Shown: positions 53,721 through 64,000 of the stretch, piece by piece
How the letters are laid out: the number at the start of each line of letters is the position of its first letter
Numbering within the stretch: the stretch's first letter is position 1
NCBI GenBank assembly: GCA_030549495.1
Contig: JAUIRK010000784.1
Span: 1 to 64,000 of the forward strand
Length of the DNA stretch: 64,000 nucleotides
Direction of reading: 5' to 3'
From: Nectonema munidae
Lineage: Eukaryota > Nematomorpha > Nectonematoida > Nectonematidae
Program-made: the position numbers and the translations under genes
Notes under the pieces: model-generated
Databases searched by the model: none
What the model was told of the DNA's origin: nothing
What the model saw: the letters and a program-made list of their open reading frames with translations, nothing else

Positions 53721-54723
53721 AATAGCTTTTCAAATATTTAAAAAAAATGTTATAAAATAAATTAGAATTATTTTAAAAAGTATTTTTGTAATCTATATCT
53801 TGATTAAAATAAATGTATCAAAACTTATTTTATTTTTTTAATAGTGTTAAAAAATCTAAGATAAAAATTTAATTTTCTTAATGCTAATTTGAACTTGAAA
53901 AACCTGCATCCTTAAGGCCAGATGCAGTCTTATGAGTGATAAAGTGCGGTCTTCTGTGGTCTATTGAGAAAAATCTTCAAAAATATAAGAAATTATATAA
54001 AATCGCAATTTGATAACAAAAAGATCCCGCAAAAATATGGAAGCAAGTGGCAGACTATCCCCGCCTCCGTGAACATGCACGTCCATGGATATTGTCTTTC
54101 TCCACGACATATCTCTGTGAATCAACATTCTCATGGCATGAATGAACACCTTGGAAACTAATTAAAGCTCAAAACATCCACGCTAGAACCAAATATTCGA
54201 ATCCTACCTCAACGGAAACAATCTCAGAGAAGTCATTAAATTAAAGTAATTGGATAATGAATTTTTTATGTATTCTTCGTAATGTGTTTACATTTTCATG
54301 CAAATTAAAATTTAATTATGACACCAATTGCTGCAAAATAACTATTATTATATAAGAACTTGCATATTTGTTGTTTGCGGAATGTACGGTGCTAATTTGG
54401 CCTTTATTCCAAGAAAAGTTCCCCTCCCTGATAGAGCATTATTATATTTCCTTCATATTATATTCTTACACAAGAATGCCATTTTTTCAAAAATTTTTAA
54501 ACCATGAAGGATTTACTTTTCTACCATTCAGGATTGATATCGTACCAAACAAGCGCTATTTTTTTAAATAATTTTTTAAAGTTAATTTTCTTTCTTGATA
54601 TAATTAATGATGTTATCCATCCTATAAATAAGGATGCGACCAAATTTCATATCAAAGTGACCTGATATCATGTTTGCTAAAAGCTCATAAAATTAAAAAT
54701 TTTCAATAATAAATCCAATAAAT
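53721..54723. other. Non-coding stretch, nothing recognised
   Basis: Overlapping frames on both strands around 53961-54161, with an internal GTGGAGAAAG/CTTTCTCCAC-like symmetry. No gene evidence. Confidence 0.4.
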
Positions 54724-55057
54724 CAGGGGTGTCAAACTTTTTAACCCATCGACCCCTTCATATATTATTTGCTTTCCTCTCGACCTCCAGACAAGTTTAA
54801 TAAAAATATGAAATCATTTTTGCATTTCTGATGATGAGCAATAATATATGAAAATTTACTTTTCGAATAATATTTTATTCTTTGTTTATATACTAATAGT
54901 ACATAACTTCCATGACTATCTCGATTTTTTATTGCCTAGAAATTTAATTGATTGTCCATGACATAACTGACTTCCTTTCAACCTCTATGTAATAAGCGAC
55001 CCCTATGAAAACTCTTATCGATCCCAGGGGCGATATCGAACACTTTGGAGACCCCTG
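54724..55057. mobile_element. hAT-type MITE, 334 bp
   Basis: Left end CAGGGGTGTCAAACTTTTTA, right end CACTTTGGAGACCCCTG. Flanks CAATAAAT and CTATAGAT agree at 6 of 8. Interior repeats CGACC/GACCCC motifs on both sides. Non-coding. Confidence 0.7.
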
Positions 55058-55599
55058 CTATAGATGGACTGTATATTATATTGATAAATAGTTAATAAAG
55101 CAATAAAATTTAAACTCTCCCTTTAAATCTTTTTTTTTCTCTTTAAATCTTTCCCTTCATCTACTAATTAAAGAGAGAGTTTTGAACCAGGGGCGCACAT
55201 CCGGGGGGGGGGGGGGGGGGGGGAAATGACCTTCGCCCCCCCCCCCCCCCCCAATAATTTTCTACAAGTAAGAGTTGCTGCTTGTTTATAAAACATGTAT
55301 GATGATCTCATAGAAGGAATGCAGACTTTCGAATCATTCAAACATCATGCCAAGCTGCTCTTATTCCTATCGAACATATTTTACAGACGATGTGTGAGAG
55401 CTATATAATAATAATCCATTGCTTCAATATGCACACAGGTTACAGAGCAAACACATGTTGATGATCCACTAGATTTTCTCATCATCTTTTACAGTGATTC
55501 TCTTTCTGTCTCCTCTGTTTTTCTCTTCCGCTTTCTCTGCTAAAACTCAATCATTCACTCAAGCTCTCTTCTTTCATGCAAGCCCTCTTTTCTTGTTAA

Positions 55600-58500
55600 C
55601 AGGGTGTCTACCAAATTTCAAAAATGAAATTCAAGAGGTTTTTAAGAGGTTTTCAAGAGTAATATGAAAATTTTTAAGGGTGAGACTATTATGAAAACAG
55701 ATATATAAAACTTTGAATTCAAAATATTTATTTTATAATAATAAAGAAAGCATGCATTTAAAGTATGAGTTCAACTAAGATTCTTTTTTATTAGTTTTTT
55801 GTGATTTCATTAGAACTATCTTTTAAAATTTTCATTTTCTTTTCTTCAAGCTCTTTCAAATCCATCTCCATTTTTCTTTTTCTTTCTTTTGCGGCTTCTT
55901 CGACCTTCGCTTCGGTCCTCTTTTTATCTAATGCATCTTTGTAATAAGCCTTTGCATTACCAATACTAAATAATAATTTTTTATCTATCAATGTGTTTTG
56001 AATACCATCGACTGATTGAAGATGATCGTAGACTCTCCTTCGCCCTACCAAAGTGTTTTCATAAAGGTTTTCAGATAAACATTCTTTATTAATCGAGAAT
56101 GATCTTTCTACAGAGGCATTGCCGTGGAAAAGAGTAAGAACAATACACACAACGTTTTCAAGTTCTTCACTACTATTCATAAGCTCAAAAATTTCTTTCC
56201 AAAAAATATCCAACTTTCTGCAGTTTTTGTTTTCCAAAACAAAAACCTTCAAGGCATCATTATGTTTCAGTTCACGGTATGATAAAAGTGCCTTGTCAGC
56301 ATCAATGCCCGTTAACCATTTTTTCTACTAAAACATCCAATAAATTGACAATCATTTTTTCATTTTCACATAGCAAATATTCAGGCAATAAACATCTCAG
56401 ATTGCTCATAAAATTGCTTTTCAATGGTGATCTTTCAATAATTTTTTCAGCAATGCCGATTAAAAACTTTCTACAATCATCTCTAAAAAGAAGCACAGAT
56501 TGAGCATTTGCTTTTCCATTTTTAGCCAAAAGTCGTAATTCATTGCGAGTCGTAAAACCCAAATCGATTCTTGATGGATGAATAAAAAAACGCTTCATTG
56601 AAAACTTTGCAAAGATCTGCTCCACTTTTGATTGCATCCATTTTCTCTTTTTCAATAAATTGTGAAAAAATATTGAAGGTAATTTTATATAACTTTTCGT
56701 GCAAAAATGGTGCCAATGGATCATTGGATTGGAATTCAGTTAAGAAAGGTTCCCGTTGTTTGGCAACACTTGTAAAAAATGCTAGCTTACAACATAAAAA
56801 AGAATCCTCTAATTTTTGTTTAACACGAAAAAACCTTTCACAATTTGGCGCGCACTTTTTTTCAAGAGCAGTTTTAATGTAAATTTGTAGGTTTGGTATC
56901 ATCATTCTTGCTCTTTCACATATTTTTATGTTTTCTAGCCATCTTACATTGCAGAACTTCATAGGAAAAAGCTTAGAATTAGTAAACGCAGAATAATCAG
57001 CTCTTCTACTAGGAACATCTTTGAACAAATTATAAATGTCTCTGAGAAAACTAATTATTTTCCAATTTGTCTTCTTTTCCCCGTTTTTAAAAGCTCCATG
57101 TATAATATGTAAAGTACAACTCCTGTTTCTAACAATTCTGGTGCATTAGCTTTTTTGATATTCCTTAAAAATTCGCAATAATTTCCAATTTACAGCTGGA
57201 CCATCCATTGAAATTTGAATAATTTTACTGTTATTTATCGGATGAATAGCTTCTAAAAAATTTTCAAGCATATCTGAAGCTGTCGAGTGTCCTAAAAAAA
57301 GAAGAGCCCCAGTATCTGGTATGAAATTTTCCTCTTGAAAAAAATCTAATTATTATATCCATTTGTTTTTTCTGCGATATTTTGTTCAGCGTTTCATCAA
57401 AAGATACTGCTAAAAAATTAGATTTTATTACCTCATCTCTTAATACGCGATGAAAATAAGGTGCCAAACCAAAATTAATTATATAAGACAATTTATCTTT
57501 TCCCATTTTCAAAGATTGAACTTCTTTTACTTCTGGATACATCAACTTTTGAACTTCGATTCCTTTGCAGCCAGCTCTTAATGAAAGATTATTATAAACT
57601 ACATGCAATGCCCAATATATTTCAGCTTTCTTATTTCTACCATTTTCCGTTGAAAAAAAAGTTATAGGAGTGACAGCATGCGAAGACAAAGAAGACTCTG
57701 CAAAATTTGAATCAAATACAGAAGATTGGACGTTTGTTGAAAGAGAAGAAGTGGCAAAACTAGTAGAATTATTTGCTGTCATTTCATTTGCAGTCTCACT
57801 ACAAAAAAAATCTGGAATGGAATTTTGTCTGCAAGCATTCAGAGCATTTATATGCTTTTTACTTTTAGTATGATGGACTAACAATGGCACTCCTCCCCAT
57901 TGTTGCTAAACTTATGTCTTTCTTACACAATGAGCAGTAGGCTAAGTGTTTATTGTTTCGATTTTCTTTGAGCCAATTTTTCCATTCAGGTTCGTTAAGC
58001 CATTCTTTTAAAAAAGTGCTTCTCCACCCTGTTTTATTAGGCATGTAAAACAAAAGTTGAAGAATATTAAAAATATTAAAACAAAATATTAACTGCTAAT
58101 CTAAAAATTACTCAAAAAAAGTTATATAGTGACATCTTTATTTTTATTATGAATTAATAAAATACCTTTGTGTCCCTTTTTATCAAAAGTAAGAATACTT
58201 TAATGTGATATATTCCAGTTAACTTTAAAACAAAAAAAGAAACAAATTTGTCCTTACAAAATAAAATGCTCGTTGAAAACATTTCGAAAAATTGCATATT
58301 TAATTTCAATAAAGCTGAAAAGAGAAAAAGTGATGCACATATTTTGATTGATGATATAAAACATAATGATAACTAAATTTCATAATAATATTGTGTATAT
58401 GAATAAAAGAGTGGGTGCTTTCTCTCTACTGAATGAATATTTCCATTACAATTTTTACAAAGTTCTTGCAATCAATCAATTGCATTGTCCTATGTTTCAT

Positions 58501-58754
58501 TGAAGAAAAACAAATTTTGATTATTTATCGTAATGAATAAAAAAGAAATAAAAGAAAAAAATTGAAAAATCAAGGGATGATAAAGCAACAACATTAAAAA
58601 ATACAGTACACTAATATTTACTATAATCTATATCTATGTTTTTATAAATGGGTAATCTATGTTTTTCTAAGCATTAGTGAAATTCAAGAGGTTTTTAAGG
58701 TTTTCAAGAGGTTTTTTCAAAATTAAGAGGTTTTCAAGGTTGATAGACACCCTG
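55600..58754 (-). mobile_element. Element G: hAT transposon inserted in B copy 1
   Basis: The ends CAGGGTGTCTACCAA and, from the right, CAGGGTGTCTATCAA are inverse. Both sides then repeat TTCAAGAGGTTTTTAAG-type units. TGTTAA stands at both junctions (6 bp), and the intact target TCTTGTTAAGCTCTCC is visible in copy 2. Six bases is short for a hAT duplication. The 3.15-kb element holds one transposase gene on the minus strand. Confidence 0.88.
55791..58053 (-). pseudogene. hAT-like transposase of element G, frameshifted
   Basis: From 58053 down: an N-terminal zinc finger (YCSLCKKDISLATMG, then HTKSKKHINALN in a shifted frame). A Ser/Thr-rich linker follows. The first catalytic Asp is in SFDETLNKISQKKQMD near 57380 and the second in an ISMDGPAVNW stretch near 57205. 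An RWLENIKIC segment lies near 56935, and the C-terminal dimerisation motif NASVERSFSINKE lies near 56110. A long Lys/Glu-rich tail (coiled-coil-like) ends at 55791. Four or more frameshifts (57890, 57350, 57050, 56600, 56280) break it. The family occurs widely in invertebrates. Confidence 0.82.
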
Positions 58755-58791
58755 TGTTAAGCTCTCCTATCTCATTCAGTTCTCTTCTCTC

Positions 58792-58997
58792 CAGGACGTA
58801 GCTAGACTGGGCATGAGAGGCCGTGCCCACTCTCCTATGTTGCGCATGGTGCCGCCATGCATCTTATGCGATATCAGTTTGTGAAAATTTCTCCAATGAA
58901 AGGATCAAGAAAGTATACAAAATGTTGCTCACGTTTTTTGTTTTTAAATTTATGACAATATTGAAAGCCTATCAACTTTTTTCTGGTTACACCACTG
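58792..58997. mobile_element. hAT-type MITE (family F) inside B copy 1
   Basis: Same insertion site and sequence as 41929-42138. The left end is slightly eroded (CAGGACGTAGCTAGACTGG) and the right end is ACACCACTG. It lacks the C-run seen in the other copy. Confidence 0.8.
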
Positions 58998-59509
58998 CTT
59001 CTATCTAATTTGTATTTAGAGTTAAATTAAAATAGTTTTCAATCGTTACAATTGTATATCAATGAATATTGTTAGACTCGTGCTAAGATTTTTTTTCAAC
59101 AAAGGTCATTTAATCTTTATCATTACGTTTGTTACATTTTGTAACATTTGAAAACTTTAATTTTTAATTTTTTTCAATAGTTATTTTGGAATGAATATTT
59201 TGACTAGCTATTCAGTTTAAAAAGCAAGAATATTCTATTTTCTTAATATTTGAGCAGAAAGATTTTTTATAATGTTCGATGGTTAAATTTTATAAATAAC
59301 ACTACAATACATAATCAAATCACTTTTTTTAAGAAAATTTGTTGATTATTATAGTAAAAATATAATATCGAAACAAAATGTTTCAGTTGTTAAAAATGTA
59401 CTTGATCTTATTTGTGACAGCTGTCAGAATTTTATTTTTAGACAGAAATATTCAAAAAAAACGCAATGATTTTCTTTTTTCGTATACTTTGATTTATGTT
59501 AATTTGGTT

Positions 59510-59670
59510 CTCGGACATTTCGCTCCATTATTTTCATAAGACAGTTCGTCCCATTATTTTCATAAGACAGTTCGTCCCATAGACAAATCGCCCCATTATT
59601 TTCATAAGACATTTTGTTTCATGGACAATTCGCCCCGTTATTTTCCCAAGACATTTTGTCTCATGGACAA
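59510..59670 (+). repeat. ~47-bp tandem repeat in B copy 1
   Basis: About four units containing CGCCCCATTATTTTCATAAG and ACATTTTGT. Longer than the two-unit version in B copy 2. Confidence 0.7.
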
Positions 59671-60965
59671 TTCTAAAAAATTAAGAGATAAAATGATTAA
59701 TTTGAAATAATTTAATAGAGATAAAATAAACAAGAATATAAAATTTTTTAATAATTTTACACATATAATAAGCAAAGATGGATGAAACAAATAGCCTATG
59801 AGACAATTTGTCCAGGGGGCAAATTGTCTAAGGGCGAAATGGACCGTTAGTTTAAATAATTTTTTAATTATAAGGGCTACTTATATAGCTACTTAAACGT
59901 TGGCTTTTGCTGCTTATAAAAACTTGAAAATATCGAATAAACTCTTATTCTTTATGCCTCCTATTATTTTGAAATTATTCTGAGAACAGACGGTTCCATT
60001 TTAAAATAGTGAAAATTGCTTTATTAGTTTATTTTGCTTCCTTTCTCTCTTATGTTAATTATGTAGCAAATTTTTCAATTTTAAGTAAAAGGTAAAATGC
60101 AGCGTATGTATTTTCATTGACAAGGCACTGATGTACCGCTTATGTCAAACTATGAACAAATACGAAATTCGTTCAAATTCGAAGTATCGATACCTGCCAT
60201 GCCACCCATAGAGTATGCTGTAGGGGCTACGTCAAATTAGTTTTCAAAAAACTTAAGTTATGCTCTAAAATGTTTTAGTTTTTGTTGAAGCTCAACTTTT
60301 TCTGATAGACTTTTTTTTCTTAAAAGTTATTATAAAAGGCAAATCATTGCAAAATGTTAACAGTTATTTTACTTTTTGTAGCTTGTATCAATTTAGCTTT
60401 TAAACTATTTTTGAATGATGCTGAGTAAAATGAAATAATGCGATCTTAATTTTTTGTTTGCACAATTATAACTTCATTTTATACTCTTGCTCCTGAATCA
60501 ATCACATTTTTTCATATAAACATCGCAGGGTGTCTAGTAGACTCTTTGCCTTTAGACTAAATTCACTCATAAAACTATCTAACCTTCAGTTATTTGTTTT
60601 CTCTATGAATCAAATATCCTTTCATCAATTCCTGTAATAGATCAATTCCTGGTAGACTACTTCATTTTTCAATGAAAAGCCTATTCCACCCCTAACAATT
60701 TTGGATTTTTTTAAACTAGTCTATATTCTGCAAACTTAATTAAAATATTTTCGCTAATTTAAATTCACTAATTTTGTAAAAAAAAATATAAAGTAGTCTT
60801 ATAAATTTAGGACTTTAGGTATGCGGCTGAATACACTCTATTTTAAAGGATTGCTTGAATATTTGGTCTCCCGTGGTATTTCCAGACCACTAAATTTGAA
60901 AATTGCAACAAAAAAATTTCGCCCCCCCCCCAATAATTTTGAGGATGTGCGCCCCTGCTTTGAAC

Positions 60966-61990
60966 TATATATCTCAATCGTTTTGCTTACAAATTCGCTA
61001 ACAGCTTGTAAGTTATACTTGATAATGGTATCTAATTTTGCTCTTCATTCTAAACTGATCCTACTCATTTTGTGCAATCAATGTTCGAAAAAAATCTTTT
61101 TCAGAGATTTATTTAGGTCAGAAGTTGAGCGATTTCAGAAATTTTCTATTAAAAAGAACTTTTGTTGATCTTCTCTTTTGTTTTTATCAATATCAGGTGA
61201 TACGAACAGATATGACTCTGAATATTTACTAATCAATCTTTTTCAAAATTCCTGTTCTTGATGAAAACATTCATAATCCTCTTTTTTCAATTACAAAAAA
61301 TTTTCCACCTTTATCATCCAAAAGACTCTCTTTCATAACGATGGAAAAATTGGTCAAATTCGATTCACATTTATAAAAATTTATCTGAGAATAGCTAATA
61401 TTGGTATCCGTTATAGTTATGGTAGGTAACCCTTACTGTTTCAAAATTCCTTTTTAATGAATTGATGATTGAAATATTAACTAATAAGGTAAAGGTCTAA
61501 AATTTCTGATTCACAAGGGAGGAACTTCTTCACGGTCAAGTTGTTTTTTTGAAAATCTCAATATTATTTTTTTACACCATCTTCTAGTTCATTAGAAAAT
61601 AATACATCTTCCTTGTAGACAAGTTTCACACTTGTTCCTTAAAACTATATAGCTCCTCAAAGGACTACTACATTCACAATATAAAAGCACCTTATTAAAC
61701 GAGTGATTATTTCATTTTCCTTATGGTAACCCGTTCTCATTTCAAAGTGCCTTTACTTTTCTCATACTCAAATATTTGTGCTAATCAAAATTTTAATTGT
61801 GATTTTCAATGAAAAATGAGATTTTGTTTTTTTCCGAAATGGCAAACTTCATTGATAATTCAACACATTCTTATTAAGTATGTTTATGAGATCATTTTCA
61901 GGCATACATCACTAATTCTATTTGCACTTTGATACATTTTTTCACAGTATTGATCAAAACGTAGCCAATAAATGGTAACAGAATGGTCAA
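60966..61990. other. Non-coding stretch, nothing recognised
   Basis: AT-rich sequence with weak internal repetition (TTTCAAAATTCC-type motifs near 61240 and 61440) that may be a decayed part of the array to its right. Confidence 0.35.
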
Positions 61991-61999
61991 TTTACTTTA

Positions 62000-62720
62000 A
62001 CAAATATTTTACCTAAAATGTAAATATATGTTTTTAAAGATATTAAGGCGAAACTAACAAATTTGATGGACATTTTCACATCCTAATTACGAAAACTGAG
62101 CCCAAAAAAAAAATCTGGTATAAAGAACGCATTTTATTAAATTTTAATCGTAATAATTTTTAATCGTCAACCACAAATATGTTTAACATTTTCACACACT
62201 AATTGCAAAAATGTGTCAAGAAATAAAATCAGCATGTTCTATTCATTTAAAATGTAGATAGATGTTTTGGAGACACTTTCTCAGACGTAAACAGCAAATT
62301 TGATTGACACTTTTAGACATTTCCAAATCCTAATTGCTACTAAACAAAGTTGAGAAATGAAATCAGAATCGTCGATTTAGTATAAAAAATATACTTTGTT
62401 TAAAATTTAATTAATATTCTTGGAGAAAATTTTCAGACATAAACTGCAAAATTGATTGACGTTTTCAGATATTTTTTAACAACATAATCGCCAAAAATAG
62501 CACCGAAATTTAAATCCGCATGCTTAATTTAGTATAAAAAGATGTATTTTTTTCATTTGAATAATATTCTCAGGCGTAAAAACAGCAAATTGACGCTTTC
62601 AGAAATTTTCACACCCTAATTGCGAAAACTGCGTTGAGAAATAAAATCAATATAGTCGATTTGGTATAAAAAAATTTATGTTTAAAATTTGAATGAATGT
62701 TTTCGTAAGTTAATCAAAAT
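62000..62720 (-). repeat. Inverted relatives of the ~150-bp tandem unit, 4-5 copies
   Basis: On the minus strand the units read TTTCATTTCTCAACT, TAGGATTTGGAAATG, AATCAAATTTGCTGTTTACG, then TGTCTCCAAAACAT. This is the same order as the units at 18785-19640. Starts recur about every 130-150 bp. Copies are more diverged than in the first array. Confidence 0.65.
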
Positions 62721-63090
62721 TTTTATTGGCATTTGCTACAAAGATGTCTGTTTTAAAAAAGTCTGTTTTTAAAACAGAGTAATGAAAAATCGGATTCAAA
62801 CTTAAATTCTCCGGGCAACATTTTTTGTTCTACTTTTTAACAAAGAATAAAACTCTAACATATGTGTGCTTGAGCTACAATATTGATATTGATGTTGAAA
62901 AATGAAAATGTACATAAACTAAAATCACACTCGAATTGTACTTTTTTTTGTCAAAAGTTTTCCATTTTCACAAAAATATGTTTGTAACGTCTGATAAAGG
63001 AAAACATTTTCTTTTAAAGGAATATAAGGAAGCATTACTTAATTAATTCAATACAAAGTGAAATGAAAAAAAATTTATTGAAATAAAAAA
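62721..63090. other. Non-coding spacer
   Basis: AT-rich with a small palindrome (CTGTTTTAAAA and TTTTAAAACAG) near 62745-62780. Nothing else recognised. Confidence 0.35.
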
Positions 63091-64000
63091 TTATAAACTG
63101 TACCACATGTCATGGATGTATTTTTGGCCCAAAGCAGCATTATTGATGTTATTCAACATAAACCGATAGAAATTACTGCATTCCAAAGGAGAAACTGTTT
63201 GAAGACTTTGACATATCAATTCAGATAAAGAACTGCTTTCATTTATAAGTAAACTTTTTACTTTTGCTTTGATTTTTGAAAATGCATTTTCACAAGGATT
63301 GAGCATGAATGAATAAGGTGAAAGATATTTTAGAACATAATTACTTTGGGAATCGAAAAGATTTTGCACATCTCGACATTTATGACATTTGGCAACAATC
63401 CAATCACCTTAATTTATTGTTTCGTCCAACTCCATTTTGTTCAAAAGTGAACTTGAAGAACTTTTTCCCATTGTAGGTTCCATTTTAAATAATTTCAAAA
63501 TGTACAACTTTGAAACAATTGATTGCTAAAATTAATGGTGTGTTTTTTTCCCTATTCGCAGGAACAACAACATTAGCTCTTTTGAACGAGGAGCGTGTCA
63601 AGTGCAAGTTAAACCGGCTTTCATCAACAAATATCAGGCTTTCTTAAGAAGAAGGAAATGAGCTTTGGAACTGCCTTGCATACTCTTTTCGTTTTTCAAT
63701 AATGTCTGGTCGATAACGTAGTCAATTTCTCTATTTGCTTTTTTCAATTACGTTCAGTGTGTTCACAAAGTAATTATGAACACAACTTGTTGAAATTTTT
63801 ATATAAAATCGTTGTTCAATTTTTTGTCTCATTTCTTCCTATGTGTGCATGGGGTTATACTTTCTAAGTACGAGAGTTTTTCTTGGTCGAGTAAGACTTT
63901 TTTGTGACCTTCATGTTTTTTAGCAACATTTGGGTCGACATCATCATAGAATAATTAATATTTAGGAAATTAGAAGCTTCTTTGATCGTGAAACCTTCAT
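63091..64000 (-). pseudogene. IS630/Tc1-type transposase, runs off the window
   Basis: Minus strand from the right edge: TIKEASNFLNIN (helix-turn-helix, near 63990), then a linker with RYRPDIIEKRKEYARQFQSS near 63700. ESLIFVDESRFNLHLTRS holds the first catalytic Asp (near 63625). YLSPYSFMLNPCENAFSKIK contains the Glu motif, with Cys where Ile/Val is usual (near 63310). The C-terminus ends at 63091. Several frameshifts and a stop lie in between. The 5' end lies beyond the window. Confidence 0.72.

Larger units (their letters stand above)
55188..60957 (+). mobile_element. Element B (copy 1), interrupted by hAT element G
   Basis: Left end CAGGGGCGCACATCC, right end GGATGTGCGCCCCTG, perfectly inverse over 15 bp. 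Flanks TTTTGAAC (55180-55187) and CTTTGAAC (60958-60965) match 7/8. Without element G it is about 2.6 kb and collinear with copy 2. Long G and C runs follow the left end; their length in the record is uncertain. It carries the F MITE at 58792-58997 and a four-unit ~47-bp repeat at about 59510-59670. No transposase of its own. Confidence 0.9.

Noticed and set aside
54724-55057. Possible exon in 54.3-55.0 kb
   Set aside because: The stretch is explained by hAT MITE ends and flanking duplication; the frame at 54368-54571 has no motif.

Overview
The window reads as AT-rich, intron-containing nuclear DNA from an animal. It has no operons, no prokaryotic signals and long non-coding stretches. It is crowded with decayed DNA transposons of the hAT, pogo/Tigger, Tc1-IS630 and piggyBac types, and with LINE remnants. 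Base composition and transposon mix suggest an invertebrate with a TE-rich genome, such as a caligid copepod or another AT-rich arthropod. A cnidarian or other invertebrate cannot be excluded. No species assignment is proved by the sequence.

Only two host genes are supported, both on the + strand. The first is a small secreted or GPI-anchored Ly6/uPAR three-finger protein of the quiver/sleepless type, with exons at 14114-14254 and 17569-17786. Its signal-peptide exon is not identified; a promoter-like island and candidate first exon lie at about 860-1215. The second is squalene synthase (farnesyl-diphosphate farnesyltransferase). Six exons at 29815-29998, 30555-30683, 32870-33061, 46414-46590, 46670-46822 and 48627-48824 give 343 codons in perfect phase. 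Both Asp-rich catalytic motifs and the C-terminal membrane anchor are present. The first ~70 residues, by comparison with the vertebrate enzyme, are not found.

Layout: 1-13 kb holds a promoter-like island, a small hAT fossil (2176-3369), a Buster/ZBED-type hAT fossil (5748-6580), a Tigger element (6772-9139) and a foldback MITE. The Ly6 gene spans 14.1-17.8 kb and carries MITEs in its intron. A TTAA-flanked non-autonomous element filled with ~150-bp tandem repeats follows (18444-20465), then a Tigger fossil and a degenerate LINE (20.6-24.45 kb). Squalene synthase occupies 29.8-48.8 kb.

The 13.3-kb third visible intron of squalene synthase holds a nested stack whose insertion order can be read from target-site duplications. 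A BED-finger hAT transposase gene (A) was split by a non-autonomous hAT-like element (B, TSD ATCTGAGG). B was split inside its own terminal repeat by an element (C, TSD GCGCACAT) that encodes a transposase-like protein I cannot assign to a named superfamily. C was split by a pogo element (D, TA target). The fifth visible intron holds a Tc1-like element.

Downstream are a foldback MITE, a piggyBac gene (50.4-52.2 kb), an IS630/Tc1-type fragment and a second full B copy (55188-60957) that contains a complete hAT element (G, 55600-58754). After these come inverted relatives of the 150-bp repeat (~62.0-62.7 kb) and a further IS630/Tc1-type transposase running off the right edge. All transposase genes seen are broken by frameshifts or stops, so none looks autonomous as printed.
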